The position numbers and the translations under genes are program-made. The notes beneath the pieces were generated by a model. That model made no database searches. It was not told the origin of the DNA and saw only the letters and a list, made by a program, of their open reading frames with translations. DNA of 64,000 bases from Pleurodeles waltl (lineage: Eukaryota; Chordata; Amphibia; Caudata; Salamandridae), in NCBI RefSeq assembly GCF_031143425.1, contig NC_090451.1, positions 663,242,575 through 663,306,574 of the forward strand. The letters are read 5' to 3'. Below are positions 35,301 through 48,000 of this stretch, one piece after another (the first letter of the stretch is position 1; every line of letters begins with the position of its first letter).

Positions 35301-35392
35301 TGCCCACTCTGCCAGAACACACACTTCATCTAAAAAGTGAACGCGCCATATGATCAATGTAATTGGTGTACTTTCTAAAACCATATGCCTAC
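32350..35392 (-). other. SCAMP3 intron 3
   Basis: This 3.0-kb intron contains the DIRS-like coding remnant at 32850-33640. The part from 33700 to 35390 shows only short unsupported frames. Confidence 0.7.
32850..33640 (-). pseudogene. Degraded DIRS-like RT/YR remnant
   Basis: On the minus strand the 183-codon frame ends with a segment that lines up by spacing with the end of the RT frame of the complete DIRS element. MAWTWRGWRN, then LLSSPHGLTR, then LSLNVTAWRAI parallel APTWARQPWY, RPHLLTQ and LNLAIWLL. It is followed by a stretch ending ELKWKSFCS that resembles the start of a DIRS recombinase (YASKWKRF). The next frame (32883-33110) may continue that domain, with stops and shifts between. 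The fragment is old and has no terminal repeats that I can see. Confidence 0.42.
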
Positions 35393-35557
35393 CTGAGAAC
35401 CATAGGATCCATAGTTCTTGGGTTCTGTGGGGCTTGTTTTCTTAGGGGGCTGTGAAGCTGGTGGGGCAGGCTGGGGCACACTGGCTCCTGGAAAGGGTGG
35501 ATTCACCGTTGGTTGTGTTGGTGGTACCCCCGTTGACGGATGATACGGTGGAGGCAT
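35393..35557 (-). CDS. SCAMP3 exon 3 (proline-rich, PPxY)
   Basis: This exon encodes 55 residues in phase 0/0, beginning MPPPYHPSTG directly after a pyrimidine-rich CAG acceptor and ending EPKNYGSYGSQ before GTAGGC. The PPPY motif fits the WW-domain (NEDD4-type ligase) binding site of SCAMP3. The Pro/Ala-rich middle is longer than my recollection of the human exon, and the SPTEPKNYGSY block is diagnostic of SCAMP3. The initial Met codon is internal, not a start. Confidence 0.94.
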
Positions 35558-38500
35558 CTGCAAAGAGAAGTGGCATGATGTGGTTGTAAAACGGTAATCC
35601 AAATCCCTCTGCCTGTACATCACACGCTGTGAAATGATCAAGGGGCTGACTGTGCGTTCTTGAAGATATTGTTTGGTGGCCACACTACAACCTAGAAGCA
35701 GCCCCTAATTAAATAAAAGTCCTAAGAACTACCTTGGCTCTTACGAGACCTCATCAAGCTTTGACACAACGCTCAATATGGACTGTATTCTAAATGCTCA
35801 GACCATCGAAACTTCTAGAAATTTTGAGCATGCAACAAAAAAAAGCACAATGTGTCATTTTCAGATGTCCTGGTAATTTTCTTAAACAGTTTTAAAAATG
35901 TTTAGGGTCTGAATTTTGTGAACAAAATCCTTTTTTTGGCAGGTTAATCAGAAAACATATGGAAAATGTCATTATTTGAGCTTCATAGCACCCGTGCCCA
36001 CTGCATGAAGGGCAAGTACCTGAGTTTGGAACAAAGGCCTCCTGAGGGAGAGAGGGAGTGTACTGCTGACCATTTACTCGCAAAGTGACACCCTCATCTA
36101 GCCGGGACCTAAAACAATAATCACTTCCTTGTCTGGCCAGACCGGTCGCTTACCGTTGTGACCACACAGTCAGGTTGCCCACATTATTAGGCAGTGCTCT
36201 GTTCCTTGCTCGCATGGGCCTGCAAACACATATTGCCTCAATTCATAATATAATGAATTCACAGATTTATAAAGCATATGTTGAAAACGTAAAAAATTAT
36301 AGCTCTCCGCGCCCTGCAAATAAAGTGCAGTGACATGTACGAAAATTCAGATTCCTCCTAGCGTCGGTTTATTTGGCGTGCAAAAACAAAGTCAAATTTA
36401 ATTATTATTGTGATTAGGGTTGGTGAAAGACATTAAAAAAAATTCATAATGCTTATTAATTAACTAAAGAGAGAAATAAAGTCAATGGAAAAAGCAGAAC
36501 ACTTAATATAAGAAAATATATGTAACTGATATCATCCTCCACATCTATCCAAGTTTTCAGGATTTGTTTAGCACAAAAAAATATACACTTCTGGGATGAA
36601 AAGCAGCCTAACGTGTGGCCTAACTAAGTTTGCTAACTTTCCTCTTCGTGTATTATTTCAGTAATGATACCTCTCTGTAATCTTTGCATCGCTTGAATCA
36701 CGTAAAGGCTGACACTCATAATGGGATTTACTATGCACATTAAAACACGAATGGAGAAAGTGTGTTTCCCTCAACAGCATGCTTTTAAAGCTACACGTAA
36801 ATTTCAGCTTCGGCTGCAGCCTGTTACACAGACCTTTATTTTAAAAGTTGCTGATCAACTCGCTCTCCGATTGTCATTGTTAGAGAACCTGGCAGCATTC
36901 TCAGGTGACATGACTTAAGTAGTATTTTCAACCCAGTCTATGAAGCAAAAGTTTCATTTTGGTACCCAAAGTTCTAAAAGGGTCCCAAAACAGGTGTAAA
37001 ACCAAGAGCAATGGGTGGGGTTACTCCAAAGTATCTTACAAAACACAGTGATTTAGGTGAACATAGAAGAGCATAGTTCCTATTTCAGTCATTTCTTTTC
37101 CTACTTCCACAGACATGGACCAATATCAGAACATGTCTGAAATAAAAGGATGGCCCCAACAATGGATATGGGGCGACTAGAGAGGTCATGTTATCCACAC
37201 ACTTCCGGATTTCTTCACGGAGACTCCGTGTTGCCCTGTGAGCCTTTAATCCACAACCTTACCTGGCAAAGGCGTAAGGAGCCACCAAAGTCACATGGCT
37301 TCGGCCACAGTCATCTCAGTGGGAGAAAACATGAATGTGCACTCACACACCACTACAACTAATGCTGCCTTTCCCACTTTTTGGGGAGGCCACAGAAAGG
37401 CTGGCAAGCGTTATCTACTCAATATTTAAGTTGAGCAAATATCACCCCGGCCGTCGAGCTACAGAGATGGTGAGATCACCAGTACATGTTATTCAAGGTC
37501 TTAGGCAGGTGTATAATGGGGAACATAAGTTCTCACTGCTAGAATGTATTGCTCACTGAGACATCCTGAGCCAGGCTAGTGAGCAGTGGAACAGACACAC
37601 TACCACCAAGTTCCTGGGCAGATTTGGTGTTGCGGTCACAAGATATATCTCGGCATGGAATTCCATCTCCATGACCCTGAAGTTGCTTTGTTGCCAACAC
37701 TTCTACGTACGCATCCTCTCTATCTAGTCTTCAATTAAACATTACAGTGTCAGACCACGTTAACAAACTGTACAATCCAATCCCCCTGCAAAGCCACTGT
37801 TTTGTCCAAAGAAACGTTCTTTGGATCCTCGAAAACAAGATAAAAAATCTACCCTTCAGAACTAAAAAATATCATTCTTTAGAGGACATGAAATTGATTA
37901 ACGAAAGTCTCAATGCATAGTGCTAAATAAACAGATCACACCGTAACAAAAAGGGACAATCCGCTTGCAGGCTTGGGTTCAATGTTCTCTACACTGTTCA
38001 TTTAGCATTCATAAAATGTGGACAAATTAGCTTTTTCCAAAATACTGCTTTATGTACTTGCCTTGACTGAACCTGGCGAGTTCAAGCTTGCCTCAAAGTA
38101 TAACATGGAAAATAATTAACTTAAGTATTTTACTAACTACTAAAACGGGAGCCACGTTAATAATTCATTTGACACAAAAGAGACACTTACTACAGAAACA
38201 TCCACTTCGTGCAATTTATGGCAAGGGGCAAGGTTTGCATTTTATTTTAAGAGGCCAAGATCTGCAGTCTAGATTTTTGCAAGCTTACAAAAGGTTGGAG
38301 GCTCTTTTCCTGAACGAGTACCAGCCTGTGGAGGAAGTATTTTCCAATCTATGCCCATTTAACAGCTTAACAAAAGGAGCCCTTATAGAAGTATTCTTCC
38401 TGTACATTTTCCTCATTTACTGAAAGGCTAATTTAAACATAATGAACATTTTAACTTCAATCTTCATGATTAAGGTGAAGTCAGATGAGCCCATTCAAAA

Positions 38501-41500
38501 TAAAGTCTCCATCCAGGACTAATACTGGGCTTCCTATGAAGACTACTAGAATGGTAATTGGAAATAGCTCTTGTATTTATAATAATTTGATCTCAAACAG
38601 CACATTCGTAATTTAAGTTGATATTTGTAGAGTGCTTAAACAACAACATCAATATATTTAACATGGAGCAGCGCTTCGTTTTATTCATGAAGAACTCCCT
38701 CATCGATGCAAACATGTCTTGGCAGACTTACTATTTCTGTACTAAATAGAGAAGGGTTTGTTTTGCTGCTAATGTCAGAGAGTAACAAAGGTCTCCTGGC
38801 TAGGAGCAGTAGGATTCTGAGGCTTGGATAGTTAAAACGTTAGTAAGAAACCCACCAGTTGGAGGGGGTTGGGAGGGCAGTATTATAGGAAAATAGATTC
38901 CCTATAATGAAGGCATGATGTAATAAATCCAAAATGAAGAAAACGGAATGTTTTGCTTTATATACGAGCATTAGTGATTCACAGGCAATGTGACATTCAC
39001 TTAAGGGAGGTGAAAGTTGAAATTAGGATAATGTAAGGTAAGGGTTAGATGGGGAGCTTTAGCAAAGGAGACTATGCCTTGGTTACTCTACCAGTAAGTA
39101 CTGGGAATAAAGCTGGCACCCCTGCTGCGAATAGATGTGATACAAAGTATCTTCTTCATTGCTGTGCCATTGCTGTACTCACAATAATGCTCAACGCAAA
39201 ATTTGCAGTCACAGTCTTCCTTTTTGGTCATTATTGCATTTCTGTTTTTTGGATTTTTTAAAATCTCATATAGATTCAGTTGAAATTGAGGAATAAGTAG
39301 CAAACATGTCAGCCATAATGCATAAGAGGAAAGAAAATAAACTACCAGTGCAGAATATGAACAGTTGAAATAGGGTAGAGGAGTGGAAGGTGTAGGAGAA
39401 AATGAATAGTGCCGCACAGTAAACCGCACAGTTTAAAGGTGCGTTGATATATAGATGAAGAGGCAGTGGGAGGGCTGGCGACAGGGAGAGGTGAGAGGGC
39501 AAATCAGGGCAAAAGCCAGAGGAGGGAGAGAAAAAGGAAAGATCAAAACCGGAATTGTTACAGCAGTAGGTACATGACAGAGTAAAAATGGGGAGCTGGA
39601 GGTCATTAATACATTAATAGAAAGGAAACAGCAAGAATGGGGACCAGTAAAGGGTGAAAAGGTGGCAAGAGTGGAATATAAAGTGAGAAGGGAGAAGAGT
39701 CCTCTGGGAAGTAGACTTCAGATAAAGTAAGGGTCAAGGTCCTAAAAGGGGGTCAAGGGCCAAGGTCCCAAAAGACTTAAAAAAAGGGAAGCATTGTGGA
39801 GGGAAAGAAAAATGACAACATTCATTTTCAGAATCATTGTGGTGGTTATTCCAGAGCCTTTGAGGGATGGAAGAATATGGTGGTGGTAGTGTACGTTTTG
39901 GGCTACACGTTAACCAACTACAACACATTTCAAGACGTGATCCATAGTGCAAGTACAGAAGGAGCACAGGACCAGCTAGAATATTCAAAGCTACAGGGAG
40001 AAGAGGTCTTGAAACGTTTGCAATTGAATATAATTTTTTATAGAAAGTTTATTCAGTGTTACTGGATAGGCAATGCTGATGCACTCTTGTTTTTTTTTAA
40101 AGATTAATCTTCTCAGAAAACTGTCTTATGTAGATAACAAAAGGTCCTCCTTCCTGGGATGGTTATTGGCTGCCTAACCGTCCGAAAGAGCACTAATTCC
40201 CCAACACCCCAGACCCTGGATAACTATGAAGTGTGTATTCGGGCTGGCAGACAGGCTGAGAGGGGGAGCATTACTTGCTTGACAAAGATGATACCACTAC
40301 CGTTGTTTGGTTCGGGGTTTTCCAAAAGCAGACCAAAATAATGATCAGCCACAGACTGATGGGCTAGAAGCACGTAGCAAAACCTAGAAAACAGGAAGGG
40401 GTGGTAGCCGGGGAAGAACCAACGCTGCAGCTCACTGAGCGGTGATGAGGGCACACGGTGGGTTACTTGTCATTGGAACGCGCTGCATTTTCAATCCAAA
40501 GCTTTGCATAGTAAAGTCCAATGCTGCATTTTCTAGCTTGCTCAGAATCAGCGAGTCATTGGTACCCACAATTAAGAGGAATGGTTGATTCTAAAGAAGA
40601 ATTAGCCCCTCCGGTCCAGGATAGTCATGAAAGTGTCATTCTGCAAATGCAGCAGGGGGTATAAACAGTCTGGGGCACATTCCTTCAGGAGCAGGACAGG
40701 GTAAGAAGGGCAGCATTGGGGTTGTCTAAAGGAGAGATTAAGAAGATTAAAGGCATGGCTCCAGTTATTACAATTGGTATGTTTGGCTGATCCATTATGC
40801 ATCACTGAAGCAGAAAGACGGGTCTAAAGGCCAAATGTTGGCCCTGGACTGAGCTTAATGTACTGGAACAGGACCAATAGGATATCAATGATGAGGGCAA
40901 AGACTAATCTGCCCACGTGATGCAGATGGTGGTAAAAAGGCACTAGGTAGCTCAACTATGAAGACCAGATGGAATACATTTATACAGAGGCTGGTTTAAA
41001 GATGACCAGAGCAAATTATATGAAAGATACAGGAAGGGTTACAGAAATCTGTTAGGAGTGTTAGGGGGGATACCACAATCTGGTTGAATTTACAAGATAA
41101 TGTCTGAAGAAGGTCTTGCGGTCCTTAAAAAGAAGTTAACAAAGGTTGTTCTGATATCTCCAAGTGCACAAGTGTTGTCATCTCAGTGCTAACTGGGGAA
41201 ATTTGCTGCATAGCTTGGCTTTCGATGTAGCTTCAAAAGACGCAGGATATGTGGCCTGTCAATGGAGATTCAGGACAGGTAAAACGCCTGGTTGTGTCTC
41301 TCTTGTGGCATGGAAATTATTATTTTTAGTGGTTTAGCCAATCATGGATGCCACTGGCACAGAGGACGTAATGGTACCAGTTTATCATCTAGTGGCATTA
41401 ACGATTATGTGAGGGCATCACAGTATAGGCTTCCCCAGTTTACCAACCTCAGGGATGATTCATGCTGGTTAGGAACGAAGGCTGCTAAGCAGAACAGGAT

Positions 41501-41952
41501 TGAAAGCACAGTGGGCTTCGTGTGCCGAGGACTATGAAAAGAGAGATCAAGTTTGATGGAGGGGACACAGCAACGACCTTGTAACTTGCTTTAAGTGCTC
41601 AAACGGCTTTTTAGAAGATGCTGAGTTTATTCCTGTGGCAAATAGATTCTATAAAATAGGTTGAACCTACATTTAAGTGCAACATTCTTAAAATGTGAAT
41701 GATGGGCGCCCACTCTCAAAATTCCTAGAGATAAAAAATACAAGATGATTCCAACCAAGTTAAAAGAAGCTTTGTCATACATGCACAAAGTTTAGGTGAA
41801 GCTGCCTGTTGTTGGTGGTGGTGTTTTTTTGGGGGCCAAGGCTGGAAGTGTGGAGACTGCAGAGGCTTGCATTTTCCCCCACCACTAACAATAAGCATTA
41901 CAAAATAATGCAATGGCAACAGTAGACTTGAAATAACTATGGAGTTTCTTAC
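35558..41952 (-). other. SCAMP3 intron 2
   Basis: This is a 6.4-kb intron. A candidate exon at 36020-36108 is described separately. A short imperfect duplication (ggtcaaggtcctaaaag type) lies at 39732-39775 in a purine-rich stretch running about 39000-39790. The region 40140-40830 is GC-richer and repeat-like but unrecognised. Confidence 0.6.
36020..36108 (-). other. Candidate cassette exon in SCAMP3 intron 2
   Basis: The 89 bases are bounded on the minus strand by TTGTTTTAG and GTACTT, so both splice sites are plausible. One frame is open through the whole interval and reads RLDEGVTLRVNGQQYTPSLP and onward, which looks protein-like. That frame needs phase 2 in and phase 1 out, whereas SCAMP3 exons 2 and 3 need phase 0. 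In the SCAMP3 frame, inclusion would give a stop at the fifth codon. It could be a poison exon, an exon of an unrelated nested gene or chance. It lies 462 bases upstream of exon 3. Confidence 0.25.
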
Positions 41953-42030
41953 CCCTCTGTCATCGAAGGGGTTGTACACATCCAGAGTTGCATATTGGTT
42001 GCTGGGCTTGTGCTCCGTCACGGCTGGATC
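41953..42030 (-). CDS. SCAMP3 exon 2 (NPF-containing N-terminal segment)
   Basis: The exon has 26 codons, phase 0 at both ends. It encodes DPAVTEHKPSNQYATLDVYN followed by PFDDRG, with acceptor TTTCTTAG and donor GTAAGA. The NPF motif is the EH-domain binding type found near the N-terminus of SCAMPs. In mammals the preceding exon ends in another NPFQ motif with the start codon. I could not find that exon to the right. Confidence 0.93.
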
Positions 42031-45000
42031 CTAAGAAAGTAGCAACATTTCATATCAATACACACACAGAGCAAAGTTGGCACATAAACCATCCCTGGGA
42101 GCGAATACTCTTTCCTTAAAAAAAAAAAATCAAAAAAAAAAAAAAGAATACACCTATCCGAATGAATCGCAGCTAACACTGAGCACCTATTCTATACCTA
42201 AATGTCCTCTATGCAGGGACTTTTATAACAGATTTGTTTTAATAAATTGCAGTATGTCAGAGAATGACAAAACCCCTTTCAATGTGGTGGCCATTTAACA
42301 GGTTTACCAAAGTAGGCTTGTGTCCTCTCAGGGTAGCTCCCCCACTAAGGTATCGGATGACTTTCCTTATTTGGGTTGGAGAACAGGAATACCTTTTTCC
42401 TTTTAAGCATAACTTGATTCTATTCGGGAATCACAAGGTCTAAAAGAACACCATTCCTATTGAAAACCGATAAGAGTCCCATGATAACAGGATACTTGTA
42501 ATCTTGCTCGGGAAAGAGCATACATTCACTTCCTTCTCAACAGGTTTTGAAATGCATAGGCTGCAAAGTTGGCCTTACAATGCACAACACCATCAGCTCG
42601 CCCCATCCCTTTAGCCAAAAGGACTCTACATGCAACAAATCCTAGAACCACGCTTAAATGGGAAAACAGAAACTTCAATCCACAGAATGAAAAGCACTGT
42701 TTGCTATTAAACCAGAGTAGGCTGAATGACTCATATGACCAAAGACCACTCAGCCTCTATGGCCAAAAGCCAACAAGCTGGTCTACTCGCCTGAAGCGAT
42801 GTACATGTGGCAATAAATTCAAAGCATGTAGTCCCACGGTTGGCCAACAGACAGTCTCTCTTTCACAAAGCCTCCCTCGAGTGTGCAGACGCTTGATGAA
42901 TAAATTATGGAGCACAGCTGAGAAGGGAGTAAAGGGATCAATTTCATAATTAGCAGACTGCACTTCAGACACAAACTGCATAAGGCTGACTCAGGCTGAA
43001 TGTTCAGAAAATGCAGGAAGAAAGGACTTGGTGGAGGGCGGAGGGACGGGAAGCAATCCCCTGCAGGTTTGCTTAGGACACTGGGCAAATTGACAGGATG
43101 CGAGGGGATTGGGAGTGATTATTTTGCTAATAAAGCTGCGCCATCAAACGATTATGCTCAGCGTTTGCAAGAGAAAGCAACAGCAAGCAAGCACTACTTT
43201 CAGGATACAACCACTTGTATGAAGTGCAGCAGAAACCAATCGATACGAGGTGCTGCAGAGGTCTCCAGGTAAGTGGTTGGGCCAACCCAGGACTAGAACT
43301 ACAGTGACATTAAACCAACACCCTCCTACAGGATGCACAAGAAGTGATGGTCTATTTAAACGTGGAAATCCACCATTTTGTGGAGGCAACCCCTTGCCAT
43401 TCCTGAACAATGTTGATACATTTAGATTTTTTTCCACTGCCTCTCTGCTTCTACTTACCCCAAGCTCTGATGACTAGTCAACAAGACCATACCCAGACAG
43501 GCAAGATTCTAACCAAGGTGCACAGGGGCCCTGGATGCAAATGCCCCAAGACCGAGGGAGAAGGCCTGTACCCAGTGCCCCTTAGTCTAGCCACATCATA
43601 ATGCAGCAGGTGAATTACACTTTGAGCTGAGCACAGCGCCAGCACTGCAGTGCATTCACTTGCATCACCCCTGGCAAAGACCCAGTTAGCCTGCAAGAAA
43701 AGAAATGCCGTGCGCATCTCCAGTAATGTATGTAGACATCAGCAAAGTGCATTTAAAAACATTCAGAAACGAGGGAGGTAGGGCAACACTTATGCCCTTA
43801 AGCTTCTAGCCTAAGTAGTTGTCAGGTGGGCATTTCAGTGTGTCACAGTAGCTCTCTACACCTTCCCCCAGGCCTTTGAAAGAAAACCAAAAAAACAGCC
43901 TAAGTGAGGATTTCTCTGGCACATGCCCAGCTAATGAACCTATCAAACCCAGAATGAGGAACAGAGATGTTAGTAGCATAGACACTACTTTGTATTGGCC
44001 AAAAGAGCTCGAGTCCCCCCAACAATTCATGTTTAAGGGTTCAACTGGTAGGACAGGGTTAACAAATGTGCCAGTTGACTCACTTTGTTAAGCCTATCTG
44101 GCTCCCTCTGAAGTCCAGGCCGAGCTGGGTCTTATATGTTCAAACTTTCCTCCTACAAAGATTGGTCTCATCACATTCACTGCAAAGAGGTAAATGTAAC
44201 CTTCTAGAAGCAAGACACACACATATAAGGTACTTCTGGTTTGATTAAATGTGTCTTAGAAAGCTGAACTCATTGGAGTTAATACTGGCAATTAATTACT
44301 ACAATGTTCGCTCATCTACCCAGGTATGTTTTTAATAATAATAAAAAATAAAAATAAAAAAAAACACAGTATGCAAATTATTGGTCTATACTTAAGCAAA
44401 ATGTCCTCTTTCGATTTTAAAAGTGTAGTTAACCATAAACAGTCGGTTCGATAAGTTAAGAGACCTATATACACACACGCCCCTCCCTCCCCCCCTCTCT
44501 GCAGGTATACATGTGCTCAATGCTGTATGTTGAAGTATAAACCAGAACCACAATACAACAGATGACTGGTAATATAATGTAAAGCGTCACAGACACAGGA
44601 CTCCAGATACAGACAGATTGAATGGTGTTCCTTGACTGCTTTCGGTGTGTCCTCAAATTGATTTTCTTTCTTACATCAAGTCTATCTTTTGTGTGACTCA
44701 AGAATCAAAATGGTCTAATTCCCATGTCTGATAGGCTAAACGACATAAAATTAAAAAGGTCATAATGGAGTCAATTACAAGAACACTTTTAGTTTCAGTA
44801 TCCCTGCTCTTACTAGACTTGGGCGCACACGAGGGACCCAAAACTTTCCACGACTTTGGAAAGGAAATAGAGCGGCTTCCAGTTGTCTGAATAGGAATTG
44901 GAACTGAATAGGATCAATTCTCTTGGTGAGATGGGGATAGGGCAGTTCCGACTACTCAACCAGGGGCTTCCACTTCACTTCGGTGGGTTTGATGGCTTCT

Positions 45001-48000
45001 GTTCTAATGTTCTCTACCAGGTGGGGTCAGCAGATCAGCCTTCACTGCTTTTTGCTGGTTCTCGAAAAGCTGAAGGTGTTCCAGTGCTTTCTACAGAGCT
45101 TTGCCTACGCACATGGCGAGGGAAATAGCAGTGGCTTTCACCACACTCGCCTAGATGAAGTAAAAGAGTAAAGTGTTGTCTGCGTCTCACCCCTATAGAG
45201 TCCTAGCACTGATACGTACATACATGAGTCACAGCAAAGAGGTTGGTAAATTCCAGTAGAAGCCTAACCCCCTAATTGAGGGCTTTAGCAGGCTGCCATC
45301 TCAAATAGATCATTCACAGGCCCTAAAGAACAAGCATCTACAGGTAATTCAACTTACACTAAACACTGTATAAGAAGTAAACTCTCATTCGTTTGATCAG
45401 CACTTTTTGTGCTTATACATCTGTGACATCAGCGAGCAGAAATTGTACAGTGAAGCTTATCTAACCCAGTTTATTTAATTGTTCTTTAAGATTCTGTCTC
45501 AAGTTTGGGGGTATAGCCCCTTTAGAAAGTGATGCACAAACCCTCGCTCTTTGAGCAAGTTATCCCCAAGGGCTAGCTGAGTTTTTGGACACTGTTCTTA
45601 ACACACTGTGAGATGCAGTGGGTAAAATACAATTTCCTCAGTGGCTCTGGGGCTACAGCAACTCCACTGTGTGTGTTTTGAGCTTTGAAAAAGGCTCTGC
45701 AGGAAGGGAAGAGGCGCACTCTACTGATCACTGAACCTAAGACTGTCAATATTCAATTAAAATAAAAGTAGCATTAAAAAAAACAGAAGATGGGAATTTT
45801 AGGTACATTGAGTTTCACTGTGTCTGATTTTAGGTATTGTATTTCTTCCTTTCCCCTTTAATATGATTGCTTCAGTGACAGGTCAGGGAAGGGCATTTAA
45901 TTTGTCTTGTCACCAAGCCTACATACGTACCCAAAAGGCACCACCCGAGCTTCAGAAGAGCTGGAAGATGCCAGATTTTCAGAATGTGTGTGTGTTAAGC
46001 TAAGTGGAAATTCTTCAAATCATCAGCGGATATCCCCAAAATTCGTCATGGAGCTGGTACCTTCGCACATATGCCAGATGGAGCTGCCTTCAAACCTTGT
46101 ACTAAGGCATCAATCTCCAGCCTCCATTCTATACAGGATAATGAGCCTTCAGGAAAATGAATACCAGTATAAACCTTGAACAGTCCTTCTGAAACTTATA
46201 GAAGGCTTCAAAGCTAATTTGATGGTGCTATGAAGGACCAGCCTTGATGGTTATTCAAGTTCGGTCTCCCGCATCAGTGGAACAAAGCCCTATACTTTAT
46301 TTTAACCTGGGATGCCCAGTTTAGCAACAAGCATTGGTTCTGAGCAGAATATCTCTGGATGAACCACTGGTGGCCGATGATGTGTTCCTTGCCAAAGCAA
46401 TGGTCCACGAGTGGAAAACCTTTCCAGCAGCCACTGATATTCTGTGGCAGTTGGCCCGTGAGCTGGATGGATGTTGCTGGAGGACACCATCCTTTTCATC
46501 GCTTGACAGATCTTATTCAACTTTGCCATAATAATACTCTTTATTGGCTTACAGTGCCCATGCAGAATTAGAAGGACTGGGTCGAAACCTTGCCCAGGAA
46601 TTCAAGAGGCTTTCTTGAGAGGGAGTCTTTTCATGCAATGTTCTGGTGCTGCCACTGAATGTCGATAATATCTCAGTCTATAAATAAATTGAAAAGTAGT
46701 ATTTGATATAGATATATATAGATATATATAACTAATTGAAAACCAGGTTTTTGCAAAAACATATGGGGCCAGTATAAAGACGAGAAGATTCCTTTTTTTG
46801 GTGGGGGACAGGGGGTATCCCAATGTCATTAAACAAGGCTTTCCTTGTTGTATAGTTAACATATTTACGCCCTTAATCCGAACAATATGTTGGGAGACAG
46901 GAATTCCACATCCTGATACATTATAAGTTGGAAAACCAGGTTTCTGTTTTTCAAGATTTTTACATATAATTACAGAACGCACCTGGTCCCCTTTTGTAAT
47001 TATTTATGTTTTAAACTGGAAAAGTACAGAAATTGTTTTTATTTGAATGTCGTTCCATGCTCTCAACCATAACTATCCAGACAATAGCTGTGGATTTTAT
47101 GCACACAGACAAAACTCTAGAGTCACTGTTGCCCCCAATTTGTTTCAAGTAGATTCCGTTGTGTCCCTTGTGAACATAGGGCAAGCAACAATGGTGCTCC
47201 TGCTTTAATCCTGTAAGAGTGTGTATTGAAAATAGGTAGGTTTGACCACTGATTTTCTGTTTCACCACTGTGCATATTAGTTGTTCAGTATTCACCAGTT
47301 GCAGATTACATTTTGTATTCAGTTTAGCTGCCTATTGCCTTTATCGTGGCGTTAGACATTGTAGTTGAGACATTGCAGACGAGCTGTGTTTTTCCACATG
47401 GTAAACTAAGCTTGTGTTTTTCATATTTTCTCTTACCGAACACGATAGCATGATAAGAAAGCACATGTTTTTTGTTTTCTCCAGTGCAGGGAACAGGTTG
47501 GCCTTGGAAGGGGAGCCTTGAAAGGTTGGCCAATTTTCAACTTTTTTCTTCCAACTCTGACCTACAGTAGCCAGCATGTTTGAATATTTCCATCTGAGAG
47601 GGGAGGGGCTTTCAGAAGGCTCCTTCCATGATTGTTTAAGCTATAAAGAGGTGGCCCTGGTCAGTAGCAAGAGAATTTCTGAGACCACTGTCAGAATTGA
47701 ACGTCAAATGCCTGACATTTTCCCGTGAGGGTGGATATCTCTTTCTCGCAGTTGAACAGGGGTCATCAACTTGCTGGCATGAGAAAGATGAAGAGCTTGG
47801 CAGGCCCCACGGTGATGAATTTTTAATTTATCCTTTGCTTTGATCACATATATTTGCTGTGTACATTGCAGTTGAGAATCACTTTGATATATTTTCCATT
47901 CATTGCTGTGACTATTTTTAAACGTGTGCCTTCGACCTACTAATCTCCTTCATTTTTTTAGCAACCTCGTGGTGGAATAATAATAAATGTCTTCTTTAAA

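Larger units (their letters stand above)
12847..42030 (-). other. SCAMP3 gene, exons 2-9 (5' end outside or not found)
   Basis: SCAMP3 is a four-helix integral membrane protein of post-Golgi and endosomal carriers that takes part in recycling and in sorting of receptors to multivesicular bodies. Eight exons in order on the minus strand join into one open frame of 339 codons plus stop. Phases after exons 2 to 8 are 0, 0, 1, 1, 2, 2 and 0, and every junction has AG/GT. Paralogue choice: the exon 2 string QYATLDVYNPF, the exon 3 string SPTEPKNYGSY and the SAFRPQ-like C-terminus fit SCAMP3 and not SCAMP1 or SCAMP2. With an exon 1 of about 22 codons the protein would be about 361 residues, slightly longer than the human protein because the Pro-rich exon 3 is longer. 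The gene already spans more than 29 kb here, against roughly 6 kb in human. Confidence 0.95.

Noticed and set aside
43230..43280. Strong plus-strand donor (ctccag|gtaagt)
   Set aside because: No matching acceptor-bounded open frame of recognisable coding character lies upstream.
45900..46560. Possible retroelement RT on the minus strand
   Set aside because: The frame at 46302-46529 and its flanks are repeat-like, but I could not match any catalytic motif.
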